Below, piece by piece: positions 1 through 5,095 of a stretch of 6,360 bases of DNA (positions within the stretch are counted from its first letter, which is position 1; each line of letters opens with the position of its first letter). The DNA is taken from positions 1 through 6,360 of the forward strand of contig CAMEUH010000144.1 in the NCBI GenBank assembly GCA_945938055.1, written 5' to 3'. A model generated the notes under the pieces. That model worked only from the letters and a program-made list of their open reading frames with translations. It searched no databases and was not told where the DNA came from. The translations under genes were made by a program, and so were the position numbers. This DNA comes from an uncultured Eubacteriaceae bacterium (lineage in GTDB: Bacteria > Bacillota > Clostridia > Lachnospirales > Lachnospiraceae).

Positions 1-2
1 GT

Positions 3-227
3 ATCTGCAGTACGATGCTGCCATTTATACTCTACACGGAAGGATTGAGTCACATGGAAGCAGGAAAAGCAGCGGTACTCGCTTTTTCAGAACCGCTTGT
101 GGCAACGCTGGCAGGAATTCTCGTTTTTCATGAGCAGCTGACTGTCATGAGTGCCATTGGAATTGGGCTAATGTTTGCATCGATTCTGTACATCAATGGG
201 AGTAAGGGGAAAGTCGAAAATTCTTGA
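3..227 (+). CDS. EamA/DMT-family transporter, C-terminal part (left end outside window)
   Basis: This is the last 74 codons of a gene that enters from the left edge, with its stop at 225-227. The visible part is very hydrophobic and reads as roughly three membrane helices. It carries the segment GLSHMEAGKAAVLAFSEPLV followed by LAGILVFHEQLT. That pattern, a short loop then a helix with a conserved Glu-Pro and a helix ending in a His/Gly-Glu, is typical of the second EamA repeat of drug/metabolite transporters. Such proteins are about 280-300 residues with ten helices in the cytoplasmic membrane and export or import small metabolites; the substrate cannot be told from this fragment. The tail NGSKGKVENS is a usual short charged cytoplasmic end. 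No terminator hairpin with a T-run follows, and the stop codon lies inside the -35 box proposed for the next gene. Confidence 0.82.
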   Translation: MCSTMLPFILYTEGLSHMEAGKAAVLAFSEPLVATLAGILVFHEQLTVMSAIGIGLMFASILYINGSKGKVENS

Positions 228-252
228 ATTTTGTCATGAGATATCATACAAT
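224..252 (+). promoter_or_regulatory. Promoter of the YegP-like gene, with an inverted repeat centred on the -10
   Basis: TTGAAT (224-229) and TACAAT (247-252) are separated by 17 bases and lie about 50 bases upstream of the ATG at 301. A dyad, AGATATC (239-245) against GATATCT (256-262), brackets the -10 box and is not followed by a T-run, so it looks more like a protein-binding site than a terminator. The promoter is a sequence match only. Confidence 0.5.
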
Positions 253-300
253 AAAGATATCTGAATTATGGAAATATATTACATTCAAGGAGGTACTGTA

Positions 301-669
301 ATGGGAAAATTTGTCATTAAGGAAACTGCAACCGGTATTAAGTTTGACTTAAAAGCTGGTAATGGTGAAGTCATTGCAACGTCAGAGGTGTACACCACAC
401 AGGCGGCGTGCGAAAATGGAATTGAGAGCGTGAAGAAGAATGCCCCGGTAGCAGAAATTGAAGACCAGACTGCGGCAGATGTAGTAAAGCAGAAGAATCC
501 AAAGTTTGAAATGTATGAGGATAAGGCAGCAGAGTATCGCTTCCGTCTTACGGCAACGAACGGACAGATTATTGCAATCGGTGAAGGATATAAGGCAAAA
601 GCGGGCTGCCTGAACGGAATTGAAAGTGTAAAAAAGAATGCACCGGATGCAGAGATTGTTAAAGAATAA
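301..669 (+). CDS. YegP/DUF1508 family protein with two tandem repeats
   Basis: The product is a 122-residue soluble protein made of two copies of the about 50-residue DUF1508 (YegP) unit. Copy 1 covers residues 3-53 and copy 2 residues 67-119. Both contain the identical block NGIESVKKNAP (39-49 and 105-115), preceded by a strand pattern of the type F-L-A-NG-IA-SE-Y. The linker 54-66 is charged. An ATG at 268 is also in frame, but AAGGAGG at 287-293 sits seven bases before the ATG at 301, which fixes the start there. The family is widespread in bacteria, usually one or two repeats long, and is described as having an alpha/beta fold; its biochemical role is not established, so none is assigned. 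It has its own promoter and is probably monocistronic or followed only by a very short peptide frame. Family assignment is confident, function is not. Confidence 0.88.
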   Translation: MGKFVIKETATGIKFDLKAGNGEVIATSEVYTTQAACENGIESVKKNAPVAEIEDQTAADVVKQKNPKFEMYEDKAAEYRFRLTATNGQIIAIGEGYKAKAGCLNGIESVKKNAPDAEIVKE

Positions 670-682
670 GGGAAAAATCTCC

Positions 683-730
683 ATGGATAAGCTTGCCGGT
701 GCGGCAGATGCTTTAAAAAAGCTTTTCTAA
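683..730 (+). CDS. Possible 15-residue amphipathic peptide downstream of the YegP-like gene
   Basis: An ATG frame encodes MDKLAGAADALKKLF and ends at TAA (728-730). AAGGGA (668-673) lies nine bases upstream and overlaps the stop of the YegP-like gene, so translation could be coupled. On a 100-degree helical wheel, residues L4, A7, A8, L11, L14 and F15 fall on one side and D2, D9, K12, K13 on the other, giving a cleanly amphipathic helix. No known peptide family is recognised. A frame this short may occur by chance, and the same DNA can fold into a small hairpin (TGCCG-GTG-CGGCA). Low confidence. Confidence 0.22.
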   Translation: MDKLAGAADALKKLF

Positions 731-756
731 AATAGGATAAAGAATTAGTATGAATG

Positions 757-795
757 AATAAGGCACTTTGGAATCTTCCAGAGTGCCTTATTTTT
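757..795 (+). terminator. Rho-independent terminator, probably shared by both converging genes
   Basis: AATAAGGCACTTTGGAA (757-773) pairs with TTCCAGAGTGCCTTATT (776-792) over 17 positions, with one T-G wobble and a very small loop. TTTTT runs at 791-795. It ends the YegP-like transcript. The converging PAS-GGDEF-EAL gene stops about 60 bases away on the other strand and no better hairpin lies between, so it probably stops that transcript too, although the T-run in that direction is weaker. Confidence 0.85.
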
Positions 796-852
796 GGGAT
801 AATCTTTGCCATGTATTTTTTAACGGGTATAAGCACCGTATAAAGCTATTTT

Positions 853-2532
853 CTATTTGGAAAAAAAGGATTCCAAAAACTGAGTAAGCGGACAAGGACG
901 TCCCCAGTAGTATCCCTGACTGTAATCCGGCTTCAGTCTGGCAATGTGATTTAATTCTGCTTCAGTTTCAATCCCTTCAATACACAATTTTAAATCCAGT
1001 TCGTGAGCCATGGAACTCATGAGACCGAGAAGATTATAATCATAAGGACTCGTCAGTGCCTGTACGGTAAAGGAACGGTCAATTTTAATGATGTTCGGAC
1101 TCAGATTATACAAATAGTGGAAATTGGAATAGCCTGTACCAAAATCATCCAGTGCAAGTAAAATCCCTTTGGAACGAAGCTTGGACCAGAGTCTGGAAAA
1201 ATGCAGATTGTTTTCCAGAATTCCGCTTTCGGTTAATTCAATGATGACATCAGAAGGTGAAATCTGGTATTTCCGGACGGAAGAAACAATTTCATCAATA
1301 ATGTCACTTTTCATGATTTGAACATAGGATACATTAATACTAATCTTAAAATCCGGAATATGCTGCTGGAATAGCCGGCATGCTATCAGTGCCTGATGGA
1401 GAATCCATTGTCCTGCGGGGATAATTAATCCTGTCTCCTCAAGAATCGGGATGAATTCAGTTGGGGAAACATTGCCGAATTCTTCACAGTGAAAACGCAT
1501 CAGCGTTTCTGCACCATAAAGGGCACCATTTTCCATAAGGTAAAGAGGCTGAAAGTATGCCTCAAAGCCTTCAAAATTGTTATTTACAGCCTTACGAAGT
1601 GTCTGGGTGAGCCGTCTCCTTTTCAAAAACTGCGCATAATCCTGTTCCTGAAAGATATAAAAGCGGTTCTTACCCTGGCGTTTGGCCTCATTAAGGGCAA
1701 ATTCGGAAAGCTTCATCAAATCAGGATACAACGCATCAGGAGAGTCTGGATGGATATCGCGCCATGACAGAATACCGCCGGAAATGGTGTAAACGGCCTC
1801 ATAATGATTCGCTTTTACCAGTTCATCCACGCAGTGTCGGATGGATTTGTATAATAACTCTGCCTTTTCAAGGTCGTTTTCCGTAAAATCCAAAATAATA
1901 AATTCATCCGCAACGGCCCGGTATACCTTCTGGTGTGTATCAATGCACTGATTAATGCATTCTGCAGTCTTACGAAGAATCAGATTACCATATTCAATTC
2001 CGAGTTTTTCATTAATAATTTTAAAATCATCCAATCCAAGGCGCAGGACAAAGCCGTTCAGAGAAGCTTCATGAATATCATTTAAAAACGCTTTCAGGCT
2101 GTTTTCGCCCAGAAATCCGCTGATATTGTCCGCTTTCCGTTTATCTCCGATTTCATTAATGCAGCCTATCATGTATAAAGGCTTTTCATCCTTTCTCACG
2201 ACATATCCACGACAGTTAATCCAGACGGGCTGATTATTGCGGTCAACCCATCGATACTGAAGATTGTGTTCGGATTTCTGTGTGGTGAGAATGGCATTCA
2301 AATCGTCCTGCAGGACTGGAAAATCCGGTGGATAGACAAGTTGTGCAAGAGTTTCTGAAACATTATAAAAAGCGTTCTCAGCAATAGGAAATCTGTTTGC
2401 AGCATGAGGTGATATGTAATAAAAGTCATTTACGGTATCATAAAGATAAAGGTAGTCATCCATGCTGGGATTGAGAAGGTCGATGACTTCACAAAGCAGT
2501 TGGATGGGAATATTCTGAAAATTGTGTTCCAA
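853..2532 (-). CDS. PAS-GGDEF(degenerate)-EAL protein, probable cyclic-di-GMP phosphodiesterase
   Basis: This 559-residue protein has no obvious membrane segment and is probably cytoplasmic. Residues about 25-130 look like a PAS_3-type sensor fold (YRWVDRNNQPVWINCRGYVV region). Residues about 135-295 are a GGDEF domain whose signature is VADEF (207-211): both glycines are lost, so cyclase activity is unlikely and a regulatory or GTP-sensing role is possible. Residues about 305-555 are an EAL domain. Its signature is ETL (342-344), and the usual metal and catalytic positions are present: N400, E432, D462-D463 in DDFGTGYS, K483 in IKID, E519 in EGIET, Q539 in QGYYWGRP. It should therefore hydrolyse cyclic-di-GMP to pGpG. 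The start is TTG (2530-2532): TAAGGAGG (2540-2547) lies seven bases upstream and there is no ATG at that point. The domain calls are strong, while the input signal is unknown. Confidence 0.93.
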   Translation of the reverse strand: MEHNFQNIPIQLLCEVIDLLNPSMDDYLYLYDTVNDFYYISPHAANRFPIAENAFYNVSETLAQLVYPPDFPVLQDDLNAILTTQKSEHNLQYRWVDRNNQPVWINCRGYVVRKDEKPLYMIGCINEIGDKRKADNISGFLGENSLKAFLNDIHEASLNGFVLRLGLDDFKIINEKLGIEYGNLILRKTAECINQCIDTHQKVYRAVADEFIILDFTENDLEKAELLYKSIRHCVDELVKANHYEAVYTISGGILSWRDIHPDSPDALYPDLMKLSEFALNEAKRQGKNRFYIFQEQDYAQFLKRRRLTQTLRKAVNNNFEGFEAYFQPLYLMENGALYGAETLMRFHCEEFGNVSPTEFIPILEETGLIIPAGQWILHQALIACRLFQQHIPDFKISINVSYVQIMKSDIIDEIVSSVRKYQISPSDVIIELTESGILENNLHFSRLWSKLRSKGILLALDDFGTGYSNFHYLYNLSPNIIKIDRSFTVQALTSPYDYNLLGLMSSMAHELDLKLCIEGIETEAELNHIARLKPDYSQGYYWGRPCPLTQFLESFFSK

Positions 2533-2539
2533 GTCAATT

Positions 2540-2547
2540 CCTCCTTA
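2540..2547 (-). promoter_or_regulatory. Ribosome binding site that fixes a TTG start
   Basis: On the minus strand TAAGGAGG is followed by seven bases (AATTGAC) and then TTG GAA CAC. The near-perfect Shine-Dalgarno match and spacing make TTG the start of the PAS-GGDEF-EAL gene. A TTG start may hold its translation at a modest level despite the strong promoter. Confidence 0.85.
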
Positions 2548-2551
2548 CTTT

Positions 2552-2612
2552 ATGCGGAAAATGTTATCGAAACATGAGATGTCATAGCAAGTGAGATAAT
2601 CGATAATCGCAT
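2552..2612 (-). promoter_or_regulatory. Foldable 5' leader of the PAS-GGDEF-EAL mRNA
   Basis: Between the promoter and the ribosome binding site the minus-strand transcript can pair ATGCG (2608-2612) with CGCAT (2552-2556), then TTATCGA (2600-2606) with TCGATAA (2564-2570), enclosing a 29-nt loop. The stem closes four bases before the Shine-Dalgarno sequence. The conserved cores of the cyclic-di-GMP I and II riboswitches were looked for and not seen. The plus-strand direct repeat GATAATC x2 (2595-2608) lies in one arm. Whether it regulates anything is not known. Confidence 0.35.
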
Positions 2613-2627
2613 TTATTGATACCTATA

Positions 2628-2656
2628 ATTATATAACAAAATGACCGTGGTGTCAA
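2628..2656 (-). promoter_or_regulatory. Perfect-consensus promoter for the PAS-GGDEF-EAL gene
   Basis: On the minus strand TTGACA (2651-2656) and TATAAT (2628-2633) are separated by exactly 17 bases, an ideal housekeeping-sigma promoter. Transcription should start near 2621, giving a leader of about 90 nt before the TTG codon. Confidence 0.85.
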
Positions 2657-2693
2657 AAAATGTTAGGGGGATGGTTTCTATTAACGTCAAAGC

Positions 2694-2873
2694 GGTATGT
2701 GAGTTACGAATTGAGGTTTTCTAACACAATACGTTTGATTTGCTGACCAGTAACGAGCCGCATGCAATTGCCCATCCGTGGGCAAGAGCAGGCTCAATCC
2801 GCCGTCCTGGCAGAGTGTCTCTGGATATTGCCGTATTGTGTAAGAAAAGCCTGCAATTCTCCACAAGCATGCC
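2694..2873. repeat. Long nested imperfect inverted repeat, possible structured RNA element
   Basis: The core arms are 2708-2733 and 2832-2859. The 17-base segment TTTTCTAACACAATACG (2717-2733) pairs with CGTATTGTGTAAGAAAA (2832-2848) with a single mismatch. AGG (2714-2716) with CCT and GAATTG (2708-2713) with CAATTC (2854-2859) extend it with two single-base bulges. GGTATG (2694-2699) can pair with CATGCC (2868-2873). Inside, further stems nest in order: CTGACCAG (2743-2750) with CTGGCAG (2807-2813), GAGCC (2755-2759) with GGCTC (2791-2795), and TTGCCCA (2768-2774) with TGGGCAA (2779-2785) closed by a TCCG loop. The element is richer in GC than its surroundings. No known RNA family (6S, tmRNA, RNase P, SRP, T-box, cobalamin) matched by eye. 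The direction of transcription is undecided. Alternatives are a decayed gene or an invertible segment. Confidence 0.55.
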
Positions 2874-3198
2874 AGTCCTTCCTTATGCCGGAAAGCCCCT
2901 TCCTACAGCCGACCCACATCCGACAGGAGAATTCGACAACTTTCAATTGTGCAAGCACATAATTTAAGGGTTCTGTTATAATTTTTTATTAAATTCTCAG
3001 CAACTCCTTATAAATACTAACTTTTCTGTAGGTGAGATTTCCTTTAGGTATTCCTTTATGTTATATCGTTTCACAAGGCTTTACGAACCCTCGTAAGGGA
3101 AAAAATAAGGGAAGCAAAATCACATAACACATTATAACATGAATGGACTGTGTGAACTGATTGAAATGCTTTTTAGAATTTACAGAAAAGGGGATTGA
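2874..3198. other. Gap without a gene between the hairpin element and the DUF6061-like gene
   Basis: Positions 2874-2970 continue the more GC-rich character of the hairpin element. They contain overlapping open frames on both strands that lack ribosome binding sites. From about 2971 the base composition turns AT-rich. The only structures seen are an 8-bp dyad, CTTTACGA (3079-3086) against TCGTAAGG (3091-3098) around ACCC, and a direct repeat TTCCTTTA at 3039-3046 and 3051-3058. Neither stem is followed by a T-run on either strand, so no terminator is called. No RNA gene or convincing promoter for the next gene was recognised. Confidence 0.5.
2975..3003 (-). promoter_or_regulatory. Weak candidate promoter reading into the hairpin element on the minus strand
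   Basis: On the minus strand TTGCTG (2998-3003) and TATAAC (2975-2980) are 17 bases apart, which would start a transcript near 2968 running through the hairpin element. The -10 is a good match, the -35 is poor, and the surrounding DNA is AT-rich, so chance is likely enough to keep this tentative. Confidence 0.2.
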
Positions 3199-3438
3199 AT
3201 GAACATAATTTATGCAGATTACAACATTTACCATAATAGCATTGATATATGCACTTATGCTGGATATATCCTGCGGATTGACTGTGCAAAAGCAGAGGAA
3301 GGATTAAAGACTACACCTAATTCAGAGTGTGCATTAAATGCTCTTGCAATAGATAATCCACTTGAATATGCAAGACTGTATCTTGACGGAACTATGCAAA
3401 TGTGGATTGATGCAGAGGATAGTTTAGAAGTGTGGTAA
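3199..3438 (+). CDS. Small DUF6061-like protein, function unknown
   Basis: The product is a 79-residue acidic protein. The N-terminal half reads as strands (MNIIYADYNIYHNSIDIC, then GYILRIDC), followed by a helix and the segment NPLEYARLYLDGTMQMWID. This layout (an opening xYN strand, a short IDC/IDT strand, then NPLxYAxLxLxG near the end) resembles DUF6061, a family of small proteins of unknown role common in Lachnospiraceae and often found near mobile elements; this is from memory of the family. AAAAGGGGA (3186-3194) precedes the ATG by about five bases and supports the start. The gene is followed by a hairpin terminator and lies in an AT-rich stretch with the XRE regulator. No catalytic motif, signal peptide or membrane segment is seen. 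Confidence 0.72.
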   Translation: MNIIYADYNIYHNSIDICTYAGYILRIDCAKAEEGLKTTPNSECALNALAIDNPLEYARLYLDGTMQMWIDAEDSLEVW

Positions 3439-3445
3439 ATATATG

Positions 3446-3480
3446 GGCGGATTGCTATGGATTAGCAGTTCGCCTCTTAT
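3446..3480 (+). terminator. Hairpin terminator after the DUF6061-like gene
   Basis: GGCGGATTGCTA (3446-3457) pairs over all 12 positions, with two wobbles, to TAGCAGTTCGCC (3463-3474) around a 5-base loop, eight bases past the stop codon. The tail TCTTAT is a weak T-run, so termination may be partial. Confidence 0.6.
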
Positions 3481-3558
3481 AAAAACTTTAGAAAATTATA
3501 GATGGAATGTAAAGAATATGCATGGTACAATAAAATATAAATTTGAAGTTTCTGTTCC

Positions 3559-3586
3559 TTGAAAATGGAGAAAAATAGCATAAAAT
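3559..3586 (+). promoter_or_regulatory. Promoter of the XRE-family regulator gene
   Basis: TTGAAA (3559-3564) and TAAAAT (3581-3586) are 16 bases apart, each one mismatch from consensus. The predicted start near 3593 gives a leader of about 110 nt. Confidence 0.5.
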
Positions 3587-3592
3587 AAGGAA

Positions 3593-3678
3593 TGCAACCT
3601 TAAGTTGCGTAAATGCAAAAGGAAGTTGGTGGAAAGAAAAAACGAATTGAGCTATTTTATATTTGCAAGCAATTGCAA
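3593..3678 (+). promoter_or_regulatory. Cluster of TGCAA motifs, possible operator for the XRE regulator
   Basis: TGCAA occurs at 3593, 3614, 3664 and 3674. The first belongs to the dyad GCAAC-CTTAA-GTTGC (3594-3608), which sits at the predicted transcription start. The last two are within palindromic TTGCAA hexamers (3663-3668 and 3673-3678) whose centres are ten bases apart, one helical turn. XRE repressors commonly bind such paired sites near their own promoters. Assignment to this regulator is inference. Confidence 0.3.
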
Positions 3679-3702
3679 TAATAATGAAAAGAGGATTAAA
3701 CA

Positions 3703-4257
3703 ATGAGTTTTGGAGAAAATCTAAAAAATGTTAGAAAGCAGAGAAATATTACACAAGAGGAATTGGCAGAGACATTAGGTGTTTCAAGACAAGCAATTTC
3801 TAAATGGGAATCAGACAATGGTTATCCTGAAACAGAAAAATTACTATTGCTTTCGAAAACATTAAATATTTCTTTGGACTATTTAATGAATGATGCTTCG
3901 GAGATGCAGGAGAAGGAACAAACAGAAGAAAAAAGTGTTGTTATTGCACCATCTGGAAAAATTGCAATTACAACGCATGATAATCAAAATGTGATTGTTT
4001 GTCATTCGGTAAAAAGTTCTAAAATAATGTTCCCGCATAAATATGAACCAGAATATCTTTTATTGGGAATTGATAAAGTAACTTTTTGGGGAGAACATAC
4101 AACTATACTTGGATGGTATGCGGCATTAGAGGATGTAGAAAAGGAAATTCGAGAGATTGCAGAGGCTATCAGTATAGGAAAAGGTGCTTATAAACTAAAA
4201 TATAATGCAGATGTTGAAATATCGGGATTCTTTGGAACGCCTAAAATAAAGAAGTAA
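3703..4257 (+). CDS. XRE-family (HTH_3) transcriptional regulator with a C-terminal domain of unknown type
   Basis: The product is a 184-residue DNA-binding protein. Residues about 7-61 form a Cro/CI-type helix-turn-helix: LKNVRKQRNITQEELAETLG, then the recognition segment SRQAISKWESD (28-38), ending at ISLDYLM. A charged linker (about 63-78) leads to a C-terminal domain (about 80-180) with several strands and one long helix (EDVEKEIREIAEAI, about 143-156). This domain resembles the tails of other Clostridia HTH regulators but is not a recognised peptidase or ligand fold, so no signal is assigned. AGAGGA (3690-3695) is seven bases before the ATG. The gene has its own promoter with repeated TGCAA sites and ends before a cluster of inverted repeats. 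It may regulate itself and the accessory stretch around it; the targets are unknown. Confidence 0.88.
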   Translation: MSFGENLKNVRKQRNITQEELAETLGVSRQAISKWESDNGYPETEKLLLLSKTLNISLDYLMNDASEMQEKEQTEEKSVVIAPSGKIAITTHDNQNVIVCHSVKSSKIMFPHKYEPEYLLLGIDKVTFWGEHTTILGWYAALEDVEKEIREIAEAISIGKGAYKLKYNADVEISGFFGTPKIKK

Positions 4258-4361
4258 GGACAGGAAACTTTCAGTTTGGACCTTTGTTAAGGGTACTGAA
4301 TTTAACAAGAAATAATGCATTTAGTAGGGGTGTTCAAATGAACACCCCTTTGAACACCCCT
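4258..4361 (+). repeat. Cluster of inverted repeats downstream of the XRE gene
   Basis: Three dyads follow one another: GAAACT-TTC-AGTTT just after the stop codon, TTGTTAA (4284-4290) against TTAACAA (4302-4308), and TAGGGGTGTTCAAA (4325-4338) against TTTGAACACCCCTA (4349-4362). The loop of the last (4339-4348) is itself the complement of GGGGTGTTCA (4327-4336). Two mutually exclusive hairpins, 14 bp or 10 bp, can therefore form from one left arm. The right end abuts the terminator stem. Confidence 0.6.
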
Positions 4362-4393
4362 AATGGTACAACGTTTAATTGTATCATTTTTAT
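4362..4393 (+). terminator. Rho-independent terminator of the XRE gene
   Basis: AATGGTACAA (4362-4371) pairs with TTGTATCATT (4379-4388) over ten positions with one wobble around a 7-base loop, followed by a T-rich tail (TTTATT). It shares its first base with the arm of the preceding inverted repeat. Confidence 0.62.
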
Positions 4394-4523
4394 TGTCGTA
4401 ACGAATGCAAAGTAGGCTGTTACACGTACAACTCCTTTATTTTCAAGGTTTTTACATTCTTATATACAGTTAGCCTAATCTGAGTTATAATGTCATAATT
4501 GAACTAAGCGAGATATCAGAGAG
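4394..4523. other. Short AT-rich gap between the XRE terminator and the TetR gene end
   Basis: About 130 bases follow without a credible gene. The minus-strand TetR gene ends at its right edge and no convincing minus-strand terminator with a T-run was found here, so that transcript may run into the inverted-repeat cluster at 4325-4388. Confidence 0.4.
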
Positions 4524-5060
4524 TTATTTGCGGACATTTTGAGTATCATTACTTTGATGAGCAAGTGAAAAAAGAGCACTCAGTTCTTTTCCGCTTTCCT
4601 GCATGCCTCGCTTGATCCATTCCTGCATCCATCCATAAATGCCATACGCCCAAAAGGATTTCATGTATGCCTCAAGATTCTGCATTTCAGGTGTGATTTG
4701 AATGGTACCTATGATTGTTTCCATCATGATTGAGGACATACCGGCGTTGTAGAGCGTGGTGTAGAAATCCCTATGATCCCGATAGAAGTCAAACAGAGAT
4801 GGGAACAAGGTTTCCGGTGCTGATTCCGGGTTTGATTCATACAGCTTACCCCATTCCTTAATAAGTCGATCAGACTCTTCTTTCAAGATATCCTCTTTGC
4901 TCTGATAATTTCGATAGAAGGAAACACGTCCGATTTTGGCTCTGCTTGTAAGTTCGCTGACAGAGATATCCGAGAGGGGTTTTTCTTTAAGGAGAGCAAG
5001 AAGCGCAGTTGTGATCTGCTTTTTCACATAGGTATTTTTCTGTTTATTGTTCATGTTCAT
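4524..5060 (-). CDS. TetR/AcrR-family transcriptional regulator
   Basis: From the ATG at 5058-5060 the product is 178 residues, a normal TetR length. Residues about 10-58 form the TetR N-terminal DNA-binding domain, with the helix-turn-helix SVSELTSRAKIGRVSFYRNY (33-52) and then QSKEDIL. The C-terminal half resembles TetR_C_8-type dimerisation and ligand domains (FYRDHRDFYTTLYNAG, then WAYGIYGWMQEWIKRGMQ). The frame is open to 5117, but the predicted transcription start is near 5118, so the upstream ATG would leave no leader. GGAGGGAGG (5074-5082) favours either the ATG at 5060 (13-base spacing) or a TTG at 5070-5072; the ATG is chosen with moderate certainty. The gene is divergent from the hydrolase operon and shares an operator-like inverted repeat with it, so it probably represses both. 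The inducer is unknown. Confidence 0.88.
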   Translation of the reverse strand: MNMNNKQKNTYVKKQITTALLALLKEKPLSDISVSELTSRAKIGRVSFYRNYQSKEDILKEESDRLIKEWGKLYESNPESAPETLFPSLFDFYRDHRDFYTTLYNAGMSSIMMETIIGTIQITPEMQNLEAYMKSFWAYGIYGWMQEWIKRGMQESGKELSALFSLAHQSNDTQNVRK

Positions 5061-5095
5061 TCGATGAAACAAACCTCCCTCCAGTGTATCATTTT

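Noticed and set aside
285..836. Minus-strand frame of 183 codons opposite the YegP-like gene
   Set aside because: It is the shadow of a well-supported gene with a strong ribosome binding site on the plus strand, and it crosses the terminator hairpin.
1489..1767. Plus-strand frame of 92 codons inside the EAL gene
   Set aside because: It is antisense to the conserved EAL and GGDEF coding sequence and has no ribosome binding site.
2533..2621. Possible cyclic-di-GMP riboswitch in front of the PAS-GGDEF-EAL gene
   Set aside because: The leader is about 90 nt and can fold, but the conserved cores of the known class I and II cyclic-di-GMP riboswitches are not present by eye.
2740..2967. Open frame of about 75 codons on the plus strand, and a second overlapping one at 2762-2962
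   Set aside because: Neither has a ribosome binding site, the two overlap in different frames, the compositions are not protein-like, and both lie across the nested hairpin element.
2704..2988. Minus-strand frame open from about 2985 to 2704 except for one TGA at 2794-2796
   Set aside because: It could be a decayed gene, but there is no ribosome binding site, the possible ATG at 2919 lacks a leader signal, no family was recognised, and the DNA palindrome explains the region better.
3079..3098. 8-bp hairpin CTTTACGA-ACCC-TCGTAAGG considered as a terminator or a recombination core site
   Set aside because: No T-run follows on either strand, and there is no recombinase gene or second copy of the site in the window.
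3488..3703. Minus-strand frame of 71 codons between the DUF6061-like and XRE genes
   Set aside because: It lies in AT-rich intergenic DNA, is antisense to the promoter and leader of the XRE gene, and has no ribosome binding site.
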